A DNA stretch of 54,830 bases from Bacteroidales bacterium (GTDB taxonomy: Bacteria; Bacteroidota; Bacteroidia; Bacteroidales; F082). Below, piece by piece: positions 7,655-14,275 of this stretch; position 1 is the stretch's first letter, and each line of letters opens with the position of its first letter. Below the pieces are notes generated by a model, which did not search any database, was not told the DNA's origin, and saw only the letters and a program-made list of their open reading frames with translations. A program made the position numbers and the translations under genes. The stretch is from positions 1 to 54,830 of the forward strand of contig JAGYLH010000008.1 of NCBI GenBank assembly GCA_018400955.1, in the 5' to 3' direction.

Positions 7655-8698
7655 ATGAAAAATTTATCAAAATTATCCATGCTGCTGACCATCATGCTGA
7701 TGATTGGATTGGCATTTGCAAGTTGTACTAAGGAAGGTCCTGCCGGTTTGCCCGGTGCCGACGGTAAAGACGGTAAAGATGGCGAAGATGGCATCAATGG
7801 CCTTGATGGCACAGCAACCTGTGCTGTTTGTCACGACGACAGTGAAGTAAATTTTGCAATTACCCGCCACTGGGAAATGTCGCAACACGCTATGGGCAAC
7901 ACTTATTTGCGCAATTCTACCAGTTGTGCCGGATGTCATACCAGCCAAGGCTTCCGTGAGATTATCCTTACAGGAGAAGGTAATACAGAAATGGCTATCT
8001 CAAATCCCAACCCACCCAACTGCTACACTTGTCACAATGTGCATCAGGATTATACCATTGATGATTGGGGGCTTAGCCATGTGGCACCTGTTGCCCTGCG
8101 CATCTCGGGTGACGTAATTGACTTGGGCAAAGGCAATTTATGTGCCACCTGCCACCAACCTCGCCAACCGAGCCCAATGCCAGAAGTTGGTGGTGCTGAT
8201 ATTGCCATTGGCAACTTCCGCTATGGCCCGCATTACGGTACACAGGCAGTTATTGCAGCCGGTACAGGTGGTTATGAAGTAGGAGATGGCTATACCAATT
8301 CAGCCCACGTTAATATGATTGGCAACAGCTGTGTTACCTGTCACATGGTTGAAAACAGTGGTGAAAATGCCGGCGGACACATGATGAACCTGAGCTATGG
8401 CGAAGGCAGTGTTCTTACTACATCTTGCACTTCATGCCACACAAACCCCGAAACACTGCAAACGTTGATGACCGATGTAAAGGAAGATTTAGCTACTTTA
8501 CTGGCCGAACTGAATGCAAAACTGAAAGAGGTTGGCATCATGGACGAGGCCAACTATGCTGTTGAAGGTACCTGGACTGCTGATCAGGCCGGTGCATTAA
8601 TCAACCACAACCTGGTGAAGTATGACCACAGCAATGGTGTGCACAACTATCCTTATGCAAAGAAATTATTGGAAAATTCAATTGCTGCGTTGCAATAA
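7655..8698 (+). CDS. Six-heme c-type cytochrome lipoprotein with collagen-like spacer
   Basis: A 347-residue lipoprotein. The signal peptide ends in LAFASC, placing the lipidated Cys at about residue 24. A run of Gly-X-Y triplets follows at about 28-52 (GPAGLPGADGKDGKDG and on), probably a stiff spacer. Six CXXCH heme sites are at about 56, 91, 123, 163, 226 and 258. Extra His residues (RHWEMSQHAM, NVHQDY, GGHMM) could be distal ligands. It is the first gene after the FNR-like site and promoter and begins a cluster of five cytochromes. The likely role is to carry electrons at the outer membrane or surface. A strong terminator-like hairpin follows, so this gene may be made in excess over the rest. 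Confidence 0.85.
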   Translation: MKNLSKLSMLLTIMLMIGLAFASCTKEGPAGLPGADGKDGKDGEDGINGLDGTATCAVCHDDSEVNFAITRHWEMSQHAMGNTYLRNSTSCAGCHTSQGFREIILTGEGNTEMAISNPNPPNCYTCHNVHQDYTIDDWGLSHVAPVALRISGDVIDLGKGNLCATCHQPRQPSPMPEVGGADIAIGNFRYGPHYGTQAVIAAGTGGYEVGDGYTNSAHVNMIGNSCVTCHMVENSGENAGGHMMNLSYGEGSVLTTSCTSCHTNPETLQTLMTDVKEDLATLLAELNAKLKEVGIMDEANYAVEGTWTADQAGALINHNLVKYDHSNGVHNYPYAKKLLENSIAALQ

Positions 8699-8717
8699 GC
8701 AATGAATTAACTATATT

Positions 8718-8760
8718 TGCAACAGGCTTCTTTTTTCGAAAAGAAGCCTGTTGCAGTTTT
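8718..8760 (+). terminator. Strong hairpin (terminator or attenuator) after the six-heme cytochrome
   Basis: A perfect 17-pair stem (8718-8734 with 8739-8755) closed by a TTCG tetraloop, followed by GTTTT. The 3' arm reads AAAAGAAGCCTGTTGCA. It is inside the cluster and would lower read-through into the downstream genes. Confidence 0.75.
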
Positions 8761-8793
8761 AAAAATAAAAGTGTAAACTTAACACCTAAATAA

Positions 8794-9168
8794 ATGAAAA
8801 TAAAGCAGATAGTAGCGGCTTTAACTTTGATGATTGCTTTTATTGTGTCATCCTGCCAATACGATGTTGTGGTTGAACCAGAAATTCCCCCCATTGATCC
8901 CGAAGTACCAATTAGTTTCAAGGATGAAATTGCACCTATGTTTTCGGATGCCAATTGTTTGGGATGCCATAGTGGTAACGTTAATCCCAATTTATCCCCA
9001 GCAACCGCTTACAACGCAATAGTGCCCAATCTGGTTGATACAGCCAATCCGGAAGAGAGTTCGATTTATTTTGTTCCGGCACCCGGTGGAAACCACCCAC
9101 AAAAATACTCCGCTGCGCAGGCTGCCCTGCTCAAGGGATGGATTGAACAAGGAGCAAAAAATAATTAA
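8794..9168 (+). CDS. Monoheme c-type cytochrome lipoprotein
   Basis: A 124-residue lipoprotein with signal peptide ending at SSC near residue 21 and one CXXCH heme site in ANCLGCHSG. The segment around FKDEIAPMFSDANCLGCH and the ending LLKGWIEQGAKNN resemble the small cytochrome-like domain found at the ends of many Bacteroidota and Planctomycetes surface proteins. A Pro/acidic linker (EPEIPPIDPEVP) separates the lipid anchor from the heme domain. It probably hands electrons between its six-heme neighbour and other carriers. The next gene starts 17 bases later. Confidence 0.8.
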   Translation: MKIKQIVAALTLMIAFIVSSCQYDVVVEPEIPPIDPEVPISFKDEIAPMFSDANCLGCHSGNVNPNLSPATAYNAIVPNLVDTANPEESSIYFVPAPGGNHPQKYSAAQAALLKGWIEQGAKNN

Positions 9169-9185
9169 ACCAAATACCGCAAAAC

Positions 9186-10058
9186 ATGAAAAAAGTCATT
9201 ACTATTAGCATGATTATCATGCTGTTTGGCCTGATCGTACAGGCACAAGAAGAAAAACCAAAAGACCGTCCCGTCAGGGCTCCTTTTGAGAGTAGCATAC
9301 TTATTGATAACCAAACTACTGTTGTAGCATCAGAAAAAACTTTGGAATACAATATTCAACATAAGTTTAGCCCCATGAGCAACGGTTTCTCCGATTTGTT
9401 TGGGATATATGCCCCAGGTGCCAATATGCGCATGGGTTTTTCTTATGTGCCCTATAAGAACCTGCAAGTTGGTTATGGTTTAAGCCTCCAGAAAATGTTC
9501 AGCGATTTCTCCTTGAAGTATACTATTCTGGAGCAAACCAGAAAAAACACGGTGCCAGTTGCTGTTGCCATTTATGCGAATATGGCCATCGATGGACGTA
9601 ATGAGGAAGCTTTCGGAACAGAGTATAGTTTCTCAAACAGGTATGCCTATTTTACCCAATTGATCATAGGCCGCAAAATAACAGAAACATTATCAGTGCA
9701 AGCCAACGCAAGCTATACCCACTACAATGCCATGGAATATGGATACGACCACGACCGCATCAGCGTTGGTTTTAATGGAAGGTTTAACTTTTCACCCCAG
9801 TCTTCCATTCTTTTCCAATATGATCAACCCTTGTTTATTGAAAGCATGACGGAATATCGTGAGGATGAGCGCAAAGACCTGTCAAAACCCAATTTGGGTG
9901 TAGGCTGGGAAATAAGAACCAGTACACACGTTTTCCATATATATGTTTCATCAGCCAAAGGCCTTATCCCACAAGAAAATGCGATGTTCAACACCTACGA
10001 TATCGGAGATGGCGATTTAATGTTTGGCTTCTCGATGATTCGTCTTTGGAATTTTTAA
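9186..10058 (+). CDS. DUF5777-like outer-membrane beta-barrel protein
   Basis: A 290-residue protein with a Sec signal peptide (cut after VQAQ) and alternating aromatic strands typical of an outer-membrane barrel, such as GFSYVPYKNLQVGYG and ISVGFNGRFNF. It ends with the aromatic residue expected for barrel insertion (RLWNF). It resembles the DUF5777 family, which often lies beside cytochromes in Bacteroidota. Placed between two monoheme cytochromes, it may be the barrel that lets an electron carrier cross or sit in the outer membrane. That is inference; no heme motif is present in it. Confidence 0.65.
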   Translation: MKKVITISMIIMLFGLIVQAQEEKPKDRPVRAPFESSILIDNQTTVVASEKTLEYNIQHKFSPMSNGFSDLFGIYAPGANMRMGFSYVPYKNLQVGYGLSLQKMFSDFSLKYTILEQTRKNTVPVAVAIYANMAIDGRNEEAFGTEYSFSNRYAYFTQLIIGRKITETLSVQANASYTHYNAMEYGYDHDRISVGFNGRFNFSPQSSILFQYDQPLFIESMTEYREDERKDLSKPNLGVGWEIRTSTHVFHIYVSSAKGLIPQENAMFNTYDIGDGDLMFGFSMIRLWNF

Positions 10059-10098
10059 TTCATTAATTTTTAATTGTTTAACCTAAATAATAAGTAAC

Positions 10099-10518
10099 AT
10101 GAAAACGAAAACATTTTTTTTAATCACAATGGCAATTGGTGTCTTCTCGCTGATGGCATTTGTTGCACCACCACAAGACCTTAAAAAAGGTGAGCCTTGG
10201 GACATCCCGGCTGAGTATAAAGAAATGGAAAACCCTCACAAAGGGGATGCTTCACTCGACAGGCTCGGACGTTCAGCTTATATGAAGCACTGCCGCTCAT
10301 GCCACGGCAATGCAGGCTTGGGTGATGGCCCAAGGGCAAAAAACCTGGAAACTTTCCCTGGTGATTTTGCATCAGCTGAATTCCAGGCCTATACTGATGG
10401 CGAAATCTATTTTATGTCGATTATCGGACGTGATGAGATGCCCAATTACGAAAGCAATATTCCTGATATGGAAGAAAGATGGGCAATTGTAAACTATATC
10501 CGTACAATGGCCAAATAG
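10099..10518 (+). CDS. Monoheme cytochrome c
   Basis: A 139-residue class I cytochrome c with an N-terminal signal/anchor (FFLITMAIGVFSLMAF), a heme site CRSCHG near residue 65 and the downstream methionine ligand region RDEMPNYES. The closing helix ERWAIVNYIRTMAK is the usual cytochrome c C-terminal helix. There is no lipobox Cys, so it is either soluble in the periplasm or held by an uncleaved helix. Within the cluster it is the natural shuttle between the inner-membrane cytochromes (10632-12216) and the outer-membrane lipoproteins. Confidence 0.85.
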   Translation: MKTKTFFLITMAIGVFSLMAFVAPPQDLKKGEPWDIPAEYKEMENPHKGDASLDRLGRSAYMKHCRSCHGNAGLGDGPRAKNLETFPGDFASAEFQAYTDGEIYFMSIIGRDEMPNYESNIPDMEERWAIVNYIRTMAK

Positions 10519-10559
10519 GCATTGCACAATCTGATGGCAACTATGCCACATATTTTATT

Positions 10560-10612
10560 AAAGGGTTTGCAATCAATCGGCAATTTGCAATGTCAGGTTG
10601 CAAGCCCTTTTT
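10560..10612 (+). terminator. Hairpin between cytochrome genes
   Basis: AAAGGGTTTGCAA pairs with TTGCAAGCCCTTT over 13 positions (one G-U), with a 25-base loop that contains another TTGCAA, then TTTTT. The long loop makes it weaker than the hairpin at 8718. Confidence 0.5.
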
Positions 10613-10631
10613 AGTTTCAAAAAATTAATCT

Positions 10632-11588
10632 ATGAAAAGTAAAACAATAGTTGCCGTATTCATGCTGATGGTGTTTTGGGGTCAACAAGGTTTGAGCGAC
10701 CGGATTGTTGATATGGAATCGGAGCCTGCAAACCTTGAAAGTAACAAACATTGTTTTTCCTGCCATGGAGAGCGATTTTATACTTTTGAAAATGAGTTCT
10801 CAGGAAGTATAGAGCGCAAGGCCATGAACCCCAACTTTATTTATAACCCGGATGAATTTTATCAGGGCGTTCACCGGCATTTTAGCTGTACCGACTGTCA
10901 TTCGCCTGATTATGAAACTTTCCCACATAATGCCGAATTACGTCTTGATATGATGTTTTCGTGTATGGATTGTCATGGTGGTGATGATACTTATGCCCAA
11001 TATAATTTCGACCTGATTCAGGATGAATTTTACAAAAGTGTGCATGCCGACAGACATTTCGAAACTTTTGATTGCTGGAGCTGTCACGATCCGCACTCTT
11101 ACCGTTTGATGACAAGGGATAATTTCCGTACGGCTGAAATAGTTTCTTACCATAACCAAACTTGTACCGAATGCCACCAGAATCCAGATAAGTACCAATT
11201 GGTTATGGATGGCGAAATGCCTTTGCTCGAGGATATTCATAGTTTTTTGCCTAACTACAACTTGCACTTTAATGCAGTAAGATGTATCGAGTGCCATACT
11301 TCGCCGCAAGATACTATGTGGGTTGCACACAATATTTTGCCAAAAGAAATGGCTGTAAAAAATTGTGTTGAATGCCATTCCACGAATACCCTCCTCATGT
11401 CATCCTTGTATAGGTATCAAGCTGTGGAAAACAGAAGTGAAAGAGGATTTTTTAATGCGATCATTTTAAATGATGCCTACGTAATAGGTGCCAACAGGAA
11501 TCAATTTCTTAATATTGCCAGCCTGGTAATACTTGGAATGGTTTTGCTGGCGATGATCGGACACATTATTCTACGTATAATTAAGTAA
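10632..11588 (+). CDS. Seven-heme membrane-anchored cytochrome c
   Basis: A 318-residue cytochrome with an N-terminal signal peptide and seven CXXCH sites at about residues 41, 86, 111, 148, 178, 218 and 245. A C-terminal transmembrane helix at about 293-314 (LVILGMVLLAMIGHIIL) anchors it in the inner membrane with the hemes in the periplasm. It is followed after 4 bases by a cytochrome b gene, so the two very likely form one complex: cytochrome b takes electrons from quinol and this protein carries them outward. It is not a NapC/NrfH homologue, which would have an N-terminal anchor and four or five hemes. Confidence 0.85.
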   Translation: MKSKTIVAVFMLMVFWGQQGLSDRIVDMESEPANLESNKHCFSCHGERFYTFENEFSGSIERKAMNPNFIYNPDEFYQGVHRHFSCTDCHSPDYETFPHNAELRLDMMFSCMDCHGGDDTYAQYNFDLIQDEFYKSVHADRHFETFDCWSCHDPHSYRLMTRDNFRTAEIVSYHNQTCTECHQNPDKYQLVMDGEMPLLEDIHSFLPNYNLHFNAVRCIECHTSPQDTMWVAHNILPKEMAVKNCVECHSTNTLLMSSLYRYQAVENRSERGFFNAIILNDAYVIGANRNQFLNIASLVILGMVLLAMIGHIILRIIK

Positions 11589-11592
11589 AGCT

Positions 11593-12216
11593 ATGGCTGA
11601 AGAAAAAATATATCTGTATCCCATTTGGCTCAGGGTTTGGCATGGTGTAAATGCCATCCTGATTATGCTGTTGATTGCCACCGGCATCAGCATGCAGTAT
11701 GCAAACCCCGACTATCCGCTAATCCGTTTTGATTGGGCTGTGAGTATCCACAACATTTCCGGAATAATTATGGCCATCAATTATGTTATCTTTTTGCCCT
11801 CGAACCTGGCAACGAAAAATCGAAGGTATTATATTGATGGGCTGAAAAATATAGTACCAAGAATGATGCGGATGATAAAATATTACCTTACGGAGCAACC
11901 CAAAAAACTGCCATCACCCTTTCCGGTAACTAAAGAAAACAAATTCAATCCGCTGCAGGCCATGACCTACTCAGTAGTAATGGTGTTTTTTCTGCCGGTG
12001 GTGATTACTACAGGGCTGGCCTTGCTTTTTCCCGAAACAATTGTCAAAGAGGTGTTTGGTTACAGCGGTATTTTCCTGACCGCCTTGTTGCATTCAGCCA
12101 TCGGGTTTTTAATTTCAATCTTCTTGATTATCCACATTTATGTTTGTACAACGGGTAAAAAGATAACCGACAATTTTAAAGGTATCATTACAGGTTATCA
12201 CCACATCCACAAATAG
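11593..12216 (+). CDS. Cytochrome b561-type quinol-oxidising membrane subunit
   Basis: A 207-residue four-helix cytochrome b. Conserved histidines lie in LRVWHGVNA (helix 1), VSIHNISG (helix 2), LLHSAIGF and LIIHIYVC (late helices), the usual bis-His ligands for two b hemes. The family includes the membrane subunits of NiFe hydrogenase, formate dehydrogenase and thiosulfate reductase. No catalytic subunit of those enzymes is nearby; the partner here is the seven-heme cytochrome whose stop codon is 4 bases upstream. The gene ends the cluster and is followed by a clear terminator. Confidence 0.85.
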   Translation: MAEEKIYLYPIWLRVWHGVNAILIMLLIATGISMQYANPDYPLIRFDWAVSIHNISGIIMAINYVIFLPSNLATKNRRYYIDGLKNIVPRMMRMIKYYLTEQPKKLPSPFPVTKENKFNPLQAMTYSVVMVFFLPVVITTGLALLFPETIVKEVFGYSGIFLTALLHSAIGFLISIFLIIHIYVCTTGKKITDNFKGIITGYHHIHK

Positions 12217-12241
12217 TGTTTTCATGTGTTATTTTTTTTTG

Positions 12242-12277
12242 CCCTCACTTTGCGTATTTTACAAAGTGAGGGTTTTT
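12242..12277 (+). terminator. Rho-independent terminator of the cytochrome cluster
   Basis: CCCTCACTTTG pairs with CAAAGTGAGGG (11 pairs, 9-base loop), followed by five Ts. It closes the plus-strand cluster just before the convergent minus-strand genes. Confidence 0.85.
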
Positions 12278-12314
12278 CTATTCCGGCTTGAATATCATAC
12301 ATATATGAGGAGCT

Positions 12315-12941
12315 CTATTTGATCATTTCCAATCCCTCCTTGCACGATTCATCTTCGGGCCTGATGAGCAAAGCTTTGTTGAACAAGGCACGGGCTTCAG
12401 TTGATTTGCCCATGCGCAGGTTTACCCACGCAAACATATGCACGGCATCATAATCGAAAGGATAAAGATTAGCGATGCGCTCAAAATATTTGGAGGCCAT
12501 TTTATATTCTTCCCGGTAATAGTAAATATTACCCATGCGGTAATTGGTGGTATAGTGGTTGGGGTCGATGCGTAAAATTTCGTTGTAATGTGTTACTACA
12601 TGGTCCCAATTTCCTAAAGCAGAAGTAGGAAGTGCAATACCTAAGCGGGCTTCGATGCTCATAGGCATAAGTTGAATGGCTTTGTTGTAATAGGCCGCAG
12701 ATTCAACAAACGAACCATTCATATAGGTGAGCCATCCCAATCTAAGGTTGAGTGCATAGGAGTCTTCAATATAAAACTTGCGCAATAGTTCAATGGCTTT
12801 GCTGTATTCTCCATTTGCTTCAGCGGCATAACTGGCAGAAAAAGTTTCCTGCAACAGCTTTTCATTTTGGGCGTTTAACACCAAAGTAAATATGGACAAT
12901 GAAATAGCCAGCAGGCTTGTCCGCATTTTTAAAATTTCCAT
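12315..12941 (-). CDS. Secreted TPR protein
   Basis: A 208-residue protein with a signal peptide (LLAISLSIFTLVLNAQ) followed by about four tetratricopeptide repeats, for example YSKAIELLRKFY, ESAAYYNKAIQLMP and YKMASKYFERIANLYP. It probably acts as a periplasmic or surface scaffold for the preceding barrel protein. The ATG at 12941 overlaps the end of the upstream gene by 13 bases and has a strong AAGGAGG six bases before it, so this start is preferred to the next ATG five codons later. No catalytic motif is seen. Confidence 0.75.
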   Translation of the reverse strand: MEILKMRTSLLAISLSIFTLVLNAQNEKLLQETFSASYAAEANGEYSKAIELLRKFYIEDSYALNLRLGWLTYMNGSFVESAAYYNKAIQLMPMSIEARLGIALPTSALGNWDHVVTHYNEILRIDPNHYTTNYRMGNIYYYREEYKMASKYFERIANLYPFDYDAVHMFAWVNLRMGKSTEARALFNKALLIRPEDESCKEGLEMIK

Positions 12942-14275
12942 AATAGACCTCCTTTTAAGTTAAAATTGGTGTAAGTATATGTTTTATAAGTAAAATTCTC
13001 CGGATCGCTAAATTGAACATAGGGGCTTTGTCGTTGTATAATATTGCAATCGAGCTGAAAAGTCAACTTTTTACTTAGCAATACAATAACTGATCCGAAA
13101 ATGTTAAAATCCACTTTGCCCTCCAAATTATACATCAGCGAGGCATTGTCGTCAATGGCATTTTCCAAATTACCAAAATGAATACCAGCCTGCAGCCATA
13201 AAGGATTAGCCAAACGAAAACCTATGATTTGCTTATAATGCAACTGTGTTGAGTTGTTTTGCGCCAATGCAGATACCCGGGAATAGGTGTATAGGTTCAG
13301 GTTGCGAAAAGGGTAGTATCCAAAAATGAACGAGGCCTGAATCTGGCTTTGCTCATTGAAGTTGGCCTTGCCCAGTGCTAAACCATATGTAAATCCGGGT
13401 GTTTCGCGTAGAACTTTCAGGCCAATTACATAATTGGTAAAAGTGGAGTAACTGGTATTAAAGGTATATTGTGATGATAATGTATCATACAAAACCAATA
13501 AGGGTTTGTTATTTATGGCAAACACATCCAGTTCGGGAAAGAGTGTAAGCCCTTTGCTAAGCCTGATAGGCAAACTAAGCGAAAATTGTTTTTGTGTGAG
13601 GGTATAGTTATAAGCAATTGTATCGTCCGATGAAAGAAGAATTCGCTGGTATTTATCCAGATGTAACTGGGAATAGGCAGCAAACCAGCGCGCTCCATCA
13701 AAAGGGGCAAATTGTATTCCGGCCTGGAAGTAGTCGTAATTACCTGACCGGTTCAAGGCACCATACACATTGGGTTCACCTATAAGATCTATTTCATCAA
13801 TTGCCTGCCCGCTGCCCGAGAATGCATATCCTCCTGCCATATAAACAGCTTTAAGAAAAGTACTTTGGTAAATGTCAGGGTATTGTTTTTCGAGAGCAGC
13901 TGCCTCAAAAGCCAGCCCTCCATACTGATAGGATTGCATCAAATATTGCAAGGCGTTGCGGTCGCCAACCGAAAATCTGAGTGCGTTTTCAAACTGTTGG
14001 GCTGCCAGCCTGTACTTTTCTTGTGAAAACAAGGCAATGCCCAACCGCATGCGTACATAGTAATAATCATAACCATTATCCAATGCCTTGTTTGATGTTT
14101 GGATAACGCAGGTCCAATCGCCTTGTAAATAGCAGGCATACGAAAGGCTGTCGAGTCGGTTGAAATCAGTATTGTTTTGCCCCTGTGCATGGGTGCGAAA
14201 GGCTACACATAGCAGCATAAAGGCAGCAATTAGAAAGAGCTGCAGCAGCTTTGATTGTTTTCCGGAGATTATCAT
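12929..14275 (-). CDS. TPR plus outer-membrane barrel protein (YaiO-like layout)
   Basis: A 448-residue exported protein. After a signal peptide (cut near THAQGQ) come two or three TPR-like helices (about residues 40-140), then from about 160 on alternating strands rich in Tyr/Phe, such as YDYFQAGIQFAPF and GFTYGLALGKANF. It ends in LKGGLLWKF, with the final Phe expected of an outer-membrane barrel. The arrangement recalls YaiO-type proteins. Its ATG overlaps the stop of the urea transporter-M23 gene (ATGA) and its end overlaps the TPR gene, so the three form one translational unit. Specific function unknown. Confidence 0.65.
   Translation of the reverse strand: MIISGKQSKLLQLFLIAAFMLLCVAFRTHAQGQNNTDFNRLDSLSYACYLQGDWTCVIQTSNKALDNGYDYYYVRMRLGIALFSQEKYRLAAQQFENALRFSVGDRNALQYLMQSYQYGGLAFEAAALEKQYPDIYQSTFLKAVYMAGGYAFSGSGQAIDEIDLIGEPNVYGALNRSGNYDYFQAGIQFAPFDGARWFAAYSQLHLDKYQRILLSSDDTIAYNYTLTQKQFSLSLPIRLSKGLTLFPELDVFAINNKPLLVLYDTLSSQYTFNTSYSTFTNYVIGLKVLRETPGFTYGLALGKANFNEQSQIQASFIFGYYPFRNLNLYTYSRVSALAQNNSTQLHYKQIIGFRLANPLWLQAGIHFGNLENAIDDNASLMYNLEGKVDFNIFGSVIVLLSKKLTFQLDCNIIQRQSPYVQFSDPENFTYKTYTYTNFNLKGGLLWKF
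12948..12954 (-). promoter_or_regulatory. Strong Shine-Dalgarno site AAGGAGG
   Basis: AAGGAGG lies 6 bases upstream of the ATG at 12941. Such a full match is unusual for this genome's mostly weak leaders and points to translational coupling with the upstream barrel gene. Confidence 0.6.

Noticed and set aside
10632-11588. Assignment as NapC/NrfH quinol dehydrogenase
   Set aside because: It has seven hemes and a C-terminal anchor, whereas NapC/NrfH have an N-terminal anchor and four or five hemes.
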